Shown here piece by piece: positions 23,838 to 31,763 of a stretch of DNA of 31,763 bases (the stretch's first letter is position 1; every line of letters begins with the position of its first letter). Location of the stretch: NCBI GenBank assembly GCA_020847555.1, contig JADLBT010000206.1:1-31763 (forward strand), written 5' to 3'. Under the pieces are notes generated by a model. It was given only the letters and a program-made list of their open reading frames with translations, made no database searches and was not told where the DNA came from. Both the position numbers and the translations under genes were made by a program. This DNA is from Gemmataceae bacterium (GTDB lineage Bacteria; Planctomycetota; Planctomycetia; Gemmatales; Gemmataceae).

Positions 23838-25589
23838 ATGTCTCGACCAGCCTTCATCGCTCTGCTCTGTGCCCTGGCCTGCGCCGGCTCCGCAACCGCC
23901 GCCCAGAAGCCGAAGCGCCCAAACGTCATCCTGATCATGACCGACGACCAGGGCCACGGCGACCTCGGGTTCCACGGCAACCCGAAGATCCGCACGCCCA
24001 ACCTCGACCGCCTGGCGAAGCAGGGCACGCGCCTCACCCGCTTCTTCGTCTGCCCGGTCTGCTCACCGACGCGCTCCAGCCTGATGAGCGGGCGCTACAA
24101 CTACCGGACCGGCGTCGTGGACACGTATCTCGGCCGGTCGATGATGCACCCGGACGAGGTCACCCTCGCCGAGTTGCTCGCGACCGCCGGCTATCGCACC
24201 GGCATCTTCGGCAAGTGGCACCTCGGCGACAACTACCCCCTGCGCCCGACCGACCAGGGGTTCCACGAGGCTCTCGTCCTCAAGGGCGGCGGCATCGCGC
24301 AGCCGTCGGACCCGCCGGGCGGCGACGGCTACTTTGACCCGGTCCTCTACCGCAACGGCAAGGCGGAGAAAACGAAGGGATACGTGAGCGACGTCATCAC
24401 CGACGCGGCCCTCGACTTCATCGGCAAGAACCGCGACCGGCCGTTCCTCGTCTACCTCGCCTACAACGCCCCGCACGGGCCGCTCCAGGTGCCCGAGAAA
24501 TACTACCAGCTCTACAGGAAGATGAACCTCGCCCACGGCGCGTTCCCACGGGTCGGCCAGCCCCTGCCCGGCAAGAGCCAGCAGGACGTGACCGCGCGGG
24601 TGTACGGGATGGTCACCAACGTGGACGACAACCTTGGGCGCCTGTTCGCCCGACTGAACGAGCTAAAGCTCGCGGATGACACGATCGTCATCTTCCTGAC
24701 CGACAACGGCCCGCAGCAGGTGCGCTACAACAGCGGCATGCTCGGCCGCAAGGGGAGCGTCCACGAGGGCGGAGTGCGCGTGGCGTTCTTCATTCGGTGG
24801 CCCGGGAAGATTCCCGCCGACCGCGACGTGGACCGCATCGCCGCTCACATCGACGTGCTCCCGACGTTGGTGGAGGTGTGCGGCGCGAAGCTCCCGGCGG
24901 GCGTGAAGATCGACGGCAAGAGTTTGTGGCCGCTGCTCAGCGGGAGCAAGGCCGACTGGCCCGATCGGACGCTGTACACGCAGTGGCACCGCGGCGACCG
25001 GCCGGAGCTATACCGCTGCTTCGCGGCCCGCTCGCAGCGGTGGCGGCTCGTGCAACCGCTGGGCGTGCAGGGGACCGACCAGCTGCCGGCGCAGCTGCAC
25101 TTGCAGCTCTACGACATGGTCAAGGATCCCTACCAGCTGCACGATGTCGCCGACCAGCACCCCGACGTGGTCAGAACGATGCGCAAGGGTTACGAGGCGT
25201 GGTTCAAGGACGTCAGCGCAACGCGCGGCTACGACCCGCCGCGCATCCACCTCGGCGCGGCGCAGGAGAACCCGGTCCTGCTGACGCGGCAGGACTGGCG
25301 CGGACCGAAGGCAGGGTGGAAGCCGAAGGATCTCGGCCACTGGGAGGTACAGGTCGCGCGCCCCGGCGCCTACGACGTGACGCTGCTGTTCGCCCCCGCC
25401 GCCGAGCCGCGCACCGCTCAGCTGGCTCTGGCTGGAGTGAAGACGACGAAGCCGGTGTCGGCGAAGGCGGAGCGCCTCACCTTCGAGTCGGTGAGCCTGC
25501 CGGCGGGGCCGGGCCGGCTCGAGGCGTGGTTGACGCAGGGGCAGACCACCTCGGGCGTGCTGTACGTCGAGGTGCGCAGGCGGGAGTAG
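23838..25589 (+). CDS. Periplasmic Cys-type sulfatase (arylsulfatase family)
   Basis: 583 aa. The signal peptide is MSRPAFIALLCALACAGSAT with cleavage near AAQ. NVILIMTDDQGHGD holds the metal-binding Asp36 and Asp37. CSPTRSSLMSGR holds Cys75, which must be converted to formylglycine. GKWHLG and FLTDNGPQ supply further active-site residues. After the alkaline-phosphatase-like core, the last 85 or so residues (GHWEVQVARPGAYDVTLLF onwards) look like a beta-sandwich, possibly for carbohydrate binding. It hydrolyses sulfate esters, probably on polysaccharides; the substrate cannot be told. No maturase gene is in the window. AAGGAA is 8 nt upstream of the start. Confidence 0.95.
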   Translation: MSRPAFIALLCALACAGSATAAQKPKRPNVILIMTDDQGHGDLGFHGNPKIRTPNLDRLAKQGTRLTRFFVCPVCSPTRSSLMSGRYNYRTGVVDTYLGRSMMHPDEVTLAELLATAGYRTGIFGKWHLGDNYPLRPTDQGFHEALVLKGGGIAQPSDPPGGDGYFDPVLYRNGKAEKTKGYVSDVITDAALDFIGKNRDRPFLVYLAYNAPHGPLQVPEKYYQLYRKMNLAHGAFPRVGQPLPGKSQQDVTARVYGMVTNVDDNLGRLFARLNELKLADDTIVIFLTDNGPQQVRYNSGMLGRKGSVHEGGVRVAFFIRWPGKIPADRDVDRIAAHIDVLPTLVEVCGAKLPAGVKIDGKSLWPLLSGSKADWPDRTLYTQWHRGDRPELYRCFAARSQRWRLVQPLGVQGTDQLPAQLHLQLYDMVKDPYQLHDVADQHPDVVRTMRKGYEAWFKDVSATRGYDPPRIHLGAAQENPVLLTRQDWRGPKAGWKPKDLGHWEVQVARPGAYDVTLLFAPAAEPRTAQLALAGVKTTKPVSAKAERLTFESVSLPAGPGRLEAWLTQGQTTSGVLYVEVRRRE

Positions 25590-25644
25590 CCCCTAACCAA
25601 GGACTAGCGGACAAAACTCCTGACCTGTTGCTGGAACCTGTTTA

Positions 25645-25673
25645 AAAGCCCACGGGTGGCAACCCGTGGACTT
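25645..25673. repeat. Palindromic repeat, single hairpin copy, in a convergent gap
   Basis: AAAGCCCACGGGT, GGCA, ACCCGTGGAC forms an 8-bp perfect core stem with a 4-nt loop. It lies between the sulfatase stop (25589) and the treZ stop (25732), where it could end transcription from both sides, though no T-run is obvious. It is the same family as 4204, 15542 and 18542. Confidence 0.75.
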
Positions 25674-25731
25674 CGGACGCAGGGGGTTTGGTCCGGTAGC
25701 TCCAGGCAAGGGATCTTGTCCTGCCCCTCGC

Positions 25732-27606
25732 TCACGTTTCGGGCTCGGGCAGGGACAGGAACCTGCGCCAGCCGGGCGGCCCGAGGACCACGCACTCGAA
25801 CGGCCGTAACTCCCGGCCGAATGCTGCCTGCGGGCGCGCTCCCCCGTAACGGCTCGACTCCGAACTGAAGAGGAACTGCTGTCCCTCCCCGGCCGGAGGC
25901 GCGGGCTGGGCGTGGTCGGTCAGGTTGAAAAAGACCTGCACCGTCCTGCCCGCCTCGACTGCCTTTCCGCCGCGGACCAGTTCCAGCACCGTCCTGGCCT
26001 CGCCGCCGGGCACCAGCCGGGCCGAGCGGTTGACGTAATCGCGCAGGGCCGGCCACTCGCGCCGGGCCGCCAGGAGGTCCGCGTAGAGCCGCCGCAGTCC
26101 GGCCCGCGGCGTTCCCTCCGGCCACGACCAACTGAGCCGGGCGCTGGCGAACGTCGCCTCCGCGTCCGGGTCCGGCACCTCGCCTTGCCACTTGAACGCG
26201 GCGAATTCGCGCCGGCGGCCCTCGCGCACCGCCTGGATGAGGTGCGGATCGCCGAACGAGCAGAAGAACGGGAACGGCCGGTCCTCGCCGTATTCCTCCC
26301 CCATGAACAGCAGCGGCAGGTGCGGGGCGAGCAGCAACAGGCTCGCTGCCAGGCGCTGCTTCGGCCACCCCACCAGGGTGCTGAGCCGGTCGCCGCGGGC
26401 GCGGTTGCCGACCTGGTCGTGGTTCTGAACGCTCACCACGAACCGATCCCCGGACAGATCTCCCGCCGGCGCTCCGTGCCGCCGGTCGCGGTGCGGGCTG
26501 TAGCCGCCGTCGAACAGGAAAGGCCCCGCCAGCACCTTCGGCAGATCCTCGACCGAGCCGAAATCGGCGTAGTACCCCTGCCGCTCGCCGGTCAGGTAGG
26601 CGTGGACGGCGTGATGAAAGTCGTCGCTCCACTGGGCGTCCAGCCCGTACCCGCCGCGCTCGGGAGGCAGCAGGAGCCGCACGTCGTTCAGGTCGCTCTC
26701 GGCGATCGCGTGGACCGGCCGCCCCAGTCGCCGGGCCGAATCGTCCGCCGCCGCCTTGATCTCGCGCAGGATGTGGACCGCGCTGCAGTCAAAGATGGCG
26801 TGAACGGCGTCGAGGCGCAGCGCATCGACGTGGTACTCCTCGATCCACATGCGCACGTTGTCGAGGACGTAGTCCCGCACGGGGTCCGATCCGGGGCCGT
26901 CGTAGTTGAACGCCGCGCCCCATCCGGTGCGGTAGCGATCGGTGAAGTAAGGTCCGAATTCTCCGAGGTAGTTTCCCTCCGGGCCGAGGTGGTTGTAAAC
27001 CGCGTCCACGATGAAGCCAAGGCCGACGGCGTGACAGGCATCGATTAGCCGCTGCAGCCCGTGAGGTCCGCCGTAACTCTGCTGGACCGCATACGGGAAG
27101 GCGCCGTCGTAGCCCCAGTTGCGTATGCCGGGGAACTGGCCGACAGGGAGCAACTCCAGCGCGGTCACGCCCAGGTCGCGCAGGGCCGGCAGCCGCGGGA
27201 TGATGGCCGCGAACGTCCCCTCCGGCGTGAACGTCCCGGTGTGGGCCTCGTAGATCACCAGATCCTCGCGGCGCACGCCCCGCCAGTTCCGATCGGTCCA
27301 GGTGAAACGCCCCGGCCGCACGACCGCAGACGCGGCATGGACGCCGTCCGGCTGCCACAGAGACGCCGGATCGGGGCGCTCCGGGCCGCCGTCGAGCCGA
27401 TAGGCGTAGCGCTGGCCCTCCGGCACCTTCCCTCGCTCGTACCGGAAGTACCCGCGCTCCTGCGGGGCCATCGCCACCGCCTCGCGCCGGCTGCCCTCGA
27501 TCAGTACCAGTTCCACCTTGCTTGCCCTGGGCGCCCACACGCGCCACCTGACCGACCCGTCCGGCCGAGCCCAGGCTCCGCACCGCCTGACCTGCCTGTC
27601 TTCCAT
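25732..27606 (-). CDS. treZ: Malto-oligosyltrehalose trehalohydrolase
   Basis: 624 aa, about the family length. It is a GH13 enzyme that releases trehalose from maltooligosyl-trehalose in the TreY/TreZ pathway. An N-terminal CBM48-like domain (VRWRVWAPRASKVELVLIEG) precedes the barrel. The nucleophile is Asp266 in ALRLDAVHAI, the acid/base is Glu303 in AIAESDLND, and the third acid is in VQNHDQVGN. EYHVDALRLDA and FMGEEYGEDRPFPFFCSF are typical of TreZ rather than branching enzyme. GGAGAC lies upstream of the start. The partner treY is not in the window; it may lie elsewhere. Neighbours are unrelated in function. Confidence 0.94.
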   Translation of the reverse strand: MEDRQVRRCGAWARPDGSVRWRVWAPRASKVELVLIEGSRREAVAMAPQERGYFRYERGKVPEGQRYAYRLDGGPERPDPASLWQPDGVHAASAVVRPGRFTWTDRNWRGVRREDLVIYEAHTGTFTPEGTFAAIIPRLPALRDLGVTALELLPVGQFPGIRNWGYDGAFPYAVQQSYGGPHGLQRLIDACHAVGLGFIVDAVYNHLGPEGNYLGEFGPYFTDRYRTGWGAAFNYDGPGSDPVRDYVLDNVRMWIEEYHVDALRLDAVHAIFDCSAVHILREIKAAADDSARRLGRPVHAIAESDLNDVRLLLPPERGGYGLDAQWSDDFHHAVHAYLTGERQGYYADFGSVEDLPKVLAGPFLFDGGYSPHRDRRHGAPAGDLSGDRFVVSVQNHDQVGNRARGDRLSTLVGWPKQRLAASLLLLAPHLPLLFMGEEYGEDRPFPFFCSFGDPHLIQAVREGRRREFAAFKWQGEVPDPDAEATFASARLSWSWPEGTPRAGLRRLYADLLAARREWPALRDYVNRSARLVPGGEARTVLELVRGGKAVEAGRTVQVFFNLTDHAQPAPPAGEGQQFLFSSESSRYGGARPQAAFGRELRPFECVVLGPPGWRRFLSLPEPET

Positions 27607-27827
27607 CGTTGCCTGTCTCCTCGTACACGCCGCGACGAAGCTGGGCGACCACCGGCCCTGTCCGCACCCTGTCAGTGTTAGCGAAGAACGGTCGGCCGGG
27701 TATCATCCCGACGCCGGAGTGGACAGATCTGAATAGCAAAGAGGATGCCCGACCCGCAAGCGCCGGCGAAAGCAGCGGCTCGGACAGGCAGCACGAACCG
27801 GACGGTGAATGAGCGAGGCGGCACCCC

Positions 27828-30800
27828 CTATGCCACCGGCACCGGGGCGAGCGTCTCGGTTGCCCGCGGTTCCGTCTCGCCCTGCCGCGCCGCCCGTTCC
27901 TGCTGCAATTTCAGCCAGCGCGCGCGGCGCACCCAGTAGAAGCGCACCGGGAGGAAGATGTCCACCACCTCGTCGGCGATGAGCAGGCCGCCCAGCACCG
28001 GCAGTGCCATCGCGGAGATGATCTCCCCGCCCACGCCGGTCGCGAACAGCATCGGCGCGATGGCGACAATCGCGACGCCCTCGGTGAGCAGCTTGGGTCG
28101 CAGTCGGTGGACCGCCCCTTCCATCACCGCCTGGCGCAGCTCGTCGAGCGACTTGATGTTCTCCAGCCCACCGCGTTTCTCGATGGCCTCGCGCAGGTAG
28201 ACGAGCATGATGATGCCGGTCTCGGTCGCCATCCCGAACGCCGCGATGTACCCGACCCAGACGGCGACGCTGAACGGCTCCGGCGGGGCGGCCCAACCGT
28301 GGACGATCTTCGGGAACAGAAACTGGAAGAACACGCCGCCGGCCAGCGCCTCGGGGACCGCCAGCATCATCAGGCAGGCGTCGGCGAAGTCCCGGTACGT
28401 CAGGTAGAGGATGATGAAGATCAGCACGATCACCGCCGGGAAGATGACGCGCAGCGTCCGGGCCGCGCGCACCTGGTGCTCGAACTCGCCGCTCCACTCG
28501 AGGTGAACCCCCTCCGGCAAGCGCACCTTCTCGGCGACGACGCGCTGCGCCTCCTCGACGAACCCAACCACGTCCCGGTCGCCGCGCACGTTGAGCGTGA
28601 CGTAGTTGCGCAGCCGACCGTTCTCGCTCTTGATCATCGTCGGCCCCTCGACGAGGCGGACGTCGGCGACCTCGCCGAGCGGGAGTTGCAGCGGGCCGGC
28701 GACGGCGTGGCCGGGGGCGGCGGAATGGCGGGCGCCGGGAGCGGGGGCCGCGGTATCGACGGCGCCCCCGCTTCGCGACCCCCCGGCCTCCATCGCCGAC
28801 CCGCCGTTCTCCATCTTCGACCCGCGGGCCGCGCCCGCGCCGGTGACGAGGAGGCGGCGTACCGCCTCCTCGTCCTCACGGAAGTCGCGGGCGTACCGGA
28901 CACGCACCGGGAAGCGGTCGCGGCCCTCGACGGTCTGCGTGATGACGCGCCCGCCGAGCGCGACCTCGATCGTGTCCTGAACGTCGGCCACGCTCACGCC
29001 GTAGCGCGCCGCCTTGCGGCGGTCGATCTCGATCTGCAGGTAGCCCTCGCCCATGATCGGCTCGGCGATCACGTCGCGGGCGCCGCGGACCGGCTTGAGG
29101 GCCGCCTCGATCTCGCGGCAGACGCGGTCGATGGTTGGCAGGTCGGGGCCGAACACCTTGACGCCGATCTGCGTCCGCACGCCGGTCGAGAGCATGTCGA
29201 TGCGGTTCGCAATCGGCTGCGTCCAGATATTGCTCCACCCCGGCACCTGGATGACGGTGTCCAGCTCCTGCAACAGGTCGCCCTTCGGCCCGCCGGTCCG
29301 GCGCCACAGATACAGGCGCTCCGCAAACGGCTGCTCCAGTTCGCGGCGCAGCGCCACGAACTGGGTCGGCGTCTGCGGGGACGTTGTCTTGCCCTCGGTC
29401 GAACGTGCGGCCTGCAGGAACTGCCGCAACTCCGCCCCGCGCGGCGCACCGCTGACCAGGTCGCGGTCGCGAGCTGCCCTGCCCACCTCCTCCAGCGCCG
29501 CCCAGGTGAACGCCTCGACGCCGCGGTCGAACAGCTCCCAGTTGATCTGCTCGTTGACCCGCTCGCGCCACAGCTCCAGCCGCCGCGTCTCCGTCGCCCG
29601 GAGCACCTCGCCCGCGAAGGTTCGGCGCTCCGCCCCGAGGAGTTCCCCAACGTGGGTGAGTACCGCGCGGGCCGGCCCCTCCTTCACGGCCAGCGCCGCG
29701 GCCGGCTCGACCCGCAACGCGCCGGCGTCGTGCAACCGCCGGGCGACCACCTGCACGACGCGCGTTACGTCCTCCAGCGCCGGGTGTTTCGCCAGCCACA
29801 CCCCGAAGGATGGGGTCAGTTCCGCGGCGAGCTGCTCGACCTCGTCCTCGATCCCCTCATCCTCCTGAAGATCCCCGCCGGCGCGGAAGCGGCGCACCGT
29901 CTCGTCGATGACGAAGCGCGTCAGCAGCGGCCCCAGTTCGCGCTCGAAGGTACGGTAGCGCTCCAGCGCCAGGGTTCGCATCGTCTCGTCGAACCGGGTC
30001 AGGGCGTGCATGGCGGCGTCGTTGACGAGCGCGTCGCGCTCGTCGGCGTCGGGCGCCGCCAGGACGTGGCCGTCCGCCTCCAGCCGGCCCAGGACTGCCC
30101 GCACCTGCCGCGAGGCGTCGTCGAATCGCATCGCCCGCTTCGGCCACAGTTCCCTCGGCCGGTAGTTGACGAACGTCTCGACCATGTCGAGCGGGGCCGG
30201 GTCGGTCGGCGTGTCGGCGCGGCCCGCCTTGCCGATGACCGACTCGACCTCGGGGAACCCGCGCAGCAGGGCGTCGCGCGCCTTCAGGTCGTCGGCCGCC
30301 TGCGTGATGCCGGCGCGCGGGACGGTGATCGGCATGTCCATCAGCGTCCCCTCGTTCAGCGGCGGCATGTACTCCACGCCGATCTTGGGGAAGCGGTAGG
30401 CGGCCAGGCCGACCAGCACCAGCGTCACGAAGCTGACGATCTGGGCGGCCCAGCCGCGCGTGAAGCCCACGGTCAGCGTGACGACCACGGCGAGCACGAC
30501 GAAGAAGCAGATCTCCCAGTAGTGATGCGCCGCCCCCAGGCCGATGACCGCCTGCAGCGGGAACAGCCCGATGGCGAGGATGAGCAGCGCCGCAAACATC
30601 CACATCACGAAGTTGAGCCGTGGCAGCGCCCACGTCAGCAGCGGCCGGTAGATGTTGATGAAGCTGCGTACGATCCAGTTCTGCTCCTCCCCCTTCAGCC
30701 GCCCCTTGATGAACGTCGGGATCAGCGCCGGCACCAGCGTCACCGACACCAGCGCGACGCCGACCATCGCCAGGCTCTTCGTGAACGCCATCGGGTGGAA

Positions 30801-31763
30801 GAGTTTGCCCTCGCGCCCGCTCAGGGCGAACACCGGGATGAACGAGATCAGGATGATCAGGACCGAGAAGAAGATTGGTCGGCCGACCGTGCGGCAGGCG
30901 CGGATGACCGTCTCGCGCGTGTCGCCGCTCACCTTGCGGTCACCGAACTGCTCCTTGAGGTGGTGCGTCGCGTTCTCGACCATCACGATCGCCTGATCGA
31001 CGAGAATGCCGATCGAGATGGTGATGCCGGCCAGCGACATGATGTTCGCCTGCACGTCCACGATGCCGAGCCGGCGCAGCAGCCACATCAGCAGGAACGA
31101 AAACAGCACCGACAGCGGAAGCGTGACGCAGATGACGAACACGCTCCGGACGTGCATCAGGATCAGCAGGATGGCGATCCCGGCGATGACCATCTCGTGC
31201 CACATCACCTCGGTGAGGGTGTGGATGGCGCCGTGGATCAGGCGCGTGCGGTCGTAGGCGGGCACGATGCGCACACCCTCGGGCAGCCCCGGCTGCAGCT
31301 CCTGGATCTTCTTCTTGACGCGCTCCGTGACGGCGAGCGGGTTCTCGCCCTGACGCATCACGACGACGCCGCCGACAACCTCGTTGCCGTCCTTCTCGTA
31401 GACGTTGCGGCGGAAGCCGGTGCCGACCTGCACCGTCGCGACGTTCTTGACGTGGACCGGCACCCCGCCGCGCTCCTTGACGACCGTGTCCTCGATGTCG
31501 CGGGTGCCCTCGATCCAGCCGACGCCGCGCACCAGGAACTCGGCGTTGTTCTTCTGGATGACCCGCCCGCCGACCGCCGAGTTGCTGCGCGCGACCGCGT
31601 CGTACAGTTCGCCCAGGGTGACGCCGTAGGCGCGCAGGGCGGCCGGGTCGATGTCGATCTGGTACTCCTTCGGCAGCCCGCCCGCGGTGCCGACCTCGGC
31701 GACGCCGGGGACGGAGTTCAGCTCGGGGGCGACGTAGAACTTGTTCAGCGCCCACATGCGGCC
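27828..31763 (-). CDS. Heavy-metal-type RND efflux permease (CusA/CzcA-like) with extra domain; 5' end cut by window edge
   Basis: 1311 residues are visible; roughly the first 140-150 of a normal CusA-type protein are missing. Family marks are PGVAEVGTAGG, VPVHVKNVATVQVG, SIGILVDQAIVMVENATHHL, ISFIPVFALSGREGKLFHPMAF (cited in parts), GVEYMPPLNEGTLMDMP, NRIDMLSTGVRTQIGVKVFG and RDFADACLMMLAVPEALAGG. It would be the inner-membrane proton-driven pump of a tripartite exporter. Compared with CusA it has two extra hydrophobic segments at about 30522-30385, an insertion of about 280 mostly helical residues (about 30140-29295), and a low-complexity Gly/Ala/Ser loop (about 28860-28690). CusA's cluster Met in RIDMLSTG is kept, but the Met in YGMTVADVQ is Val here, so the metal substrate is uncertain. 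Adaptor and outer-membrane genes may lie beyond the edge. Confidence 0.92.
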   Translation of the reverse strand, partial: GRMWALNKFYVAPELNSVPGVAEVGTAGGLPKEYQIDIDPAALRAYGVTLGELYDAVARSNSAVGGRVIQKNNAEFLVRGVGWIEGTRDIEDTVVKERGGVPVHVKNVATVQVGTGFRRNVYEKDGNEVVGGVVVMRQGENPLAVTERVKKKIQELQPGLPEGVRIVPAYDRTRLIHGAIHTLTEVMWHEMVIAGIAILLILMHVRSVFVICVTLPLSVLFSFLLMWLLRRLGIVDVQANIMSLAGITISIGILVDQAIVMVENATHHLKEQFGDRKVSGDTRETVIRACRTVGRPIFFSVLIILISFIPVFALSGREGKLFHPMAFTKSLAMVGVALVSVTLVPALIPTFIKGRLKGEEQNWIVRSFINIYRPLLTWALPRLNFVMWMFAALLILAIGLFPLQAVIGLGAAHHYWEICFFVVLAVVVTLTVGFTRGWAAQIVSFVTLVLVGLAAYRFPKIGVEYMPPLNEGTLMDMPITVPRAGITQAADDLKARDALLRGFPEVESVIGKAGRADTPTDPAPLDMVETFVNYRPRELWPKRAMRFDDASRQVRAVLGRLEADGHVLAAPDADERDALVNDAAMHALTRFDETMRTLALERYRTFERELGPLLTRFVIDETVRRFRAGGDLQEDEGIEDEVEQLAAELTPSFGVWLAKHPALEDVTRVVQVVARRLHDAGALRVEPAAALAVKEGPARAVLTHVGELLGAERRTFAGEVLRATETRRLELWRERVNEQINWELFDRGVEAFTWAALEEVGRAARDRDLVSGAPRGAELRQFLQAARSTEGKTTSPQTPTQFVALRRELEQPFAERLYLWRRTGGPKGDLLQELDTVIQVPGWSNIWTQPIANRIDMLSTGVRTQIGVKVFGPDLPTIDRVCREIEAALKPVRGARDVIAEPIMGEGYLQIEIDRRKAARYGVSVADVQDTIEVALGGRVITQTVEGRDRFPVRVRYARDFREDEEAVRRLLVTGAGAARGSKMENGGSAMEAGGSRSGGAVDTAAPAPGARHSAAPGHAVAGPLQLPLGEVADVRLVEGPTMIKSENGRLRNYVTLNVRGDRDVVGFVEEAQRVVAEKVRLPEGVHLEWSGEFEHQVRAARTLRVIFPAVIVLIFIILYLTYRDFADACLMMLAVPEALAGGVFFQFLFPKIVHGWAAPPEPFSVAVWVGYIAAFGMATETGIIMLVYLREAIEKRGGLENIKSLDELRQAVMEGAVHRLRPKLLTEGVAIVAIAPMLFATGVGGEIISAMALPVLGGLLIADEVVDIFLPVRFYWVRRARWLKLQQERAARQGETEPRATETLAPVPVA
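28776..28817. repeat. 21-bp tandem duplication inside the RND pump gene
   Basis: Two adjacent 21-nt units, CGACCCCCCGGCCTCCATCGC (28776-28796, first 20 bases given by CGACCCCCCGGCCTCCATCG) and 28797-28817, differ at five positions; a partial third follows at 28818-28827. They encode the heptads SKMENGG and SAMEAGG within the low-complexity loop, consistent with slippage growth of a disordered linker. Confidence 0.65.

Overview
The window is GC-rich and its gene content points to a planctomycete, probably of the Gemmataceae type. The signs are a secreted CAP/DUF4214 protein with the N-terminal LExLExR-type motif of planctomycete exported proteins, a Cys-type sulfatase, a TPR-DUF3299 protein, divergent ECF-like sigma factors and many short GC-rich palindromic repeats. 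This placement is inferred from gene content only.

Region 1 (about 1-15.4 kb, all minus strand). Read in the direction of transcription it holds an ECF-like sigma factor, a sigma-54 activator, a precorrin-2 dehydrogenase (siroheme), a HemX/CcsA-like membrane protein, glutamyl-tRNA reductase (hemA), a remnant of an IS630-family element, one giant gene of 2868 codons, and a metallo-beta-lactamase/beta-CASP protein that runs off the left edge. The giant gene is the centrepiece. It joins in one unbroken reading frame an ETF:quinone-oxidoreductase/FixC-like flavoprotein, a FixX-like 4Fe-4S domain, a degenerate acyl-CoA dehydrogenase (ACAD) half, a complete ACAD with its catalytic Glu, and ETF beta and ETF alpha. 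It therefore appears to encode a whole acyl-CoA-to-quinone electron chain in one polypeptide. A mobile palindromic repeat, also present elsewhere in the window, sits in frame inside its second ACAD domain. The IS630 remnant lies in the hemA stop codon and separates hemA from the giant gene, which may once have been co-transcribed.

Region 2 (15.5-18.7 kb). A small membrane-anchored protein of unknown function, a perfect 24-bp-arm hairpin, and a secreted CAP + SdrD-B-like + five DUF4214 protein are followed by about 760 bp without a convincing gene.

Region 3 (18.7-25.6 kb). A TPR-DUF3299 exported protein, a 64-aa protein and a VLCAD/ACAD9-type acyl-CoA dehydrogenase lie on the plus strand. They converge on an N,N-dimethylformamidase-like protein (minus strand). 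That gene diverges, across a large inverted repeat, from a periplasmic sulfatase.

Region 4 (25.6-31.8 kb). Malto-oligosyltrehalose trehalohydrolase (treZ) and a heavy-metal-type RND efflux pump, cut by the right edge, are on the minus strand. The pump carries a large extra domain, extra membrane helices and a low-complexity insertion not present in CusA-type pumps.

No tRNA, rRNA or CRISPR array was seen. Because of the high GC content most long reading frames opposite the real genes are shadows.
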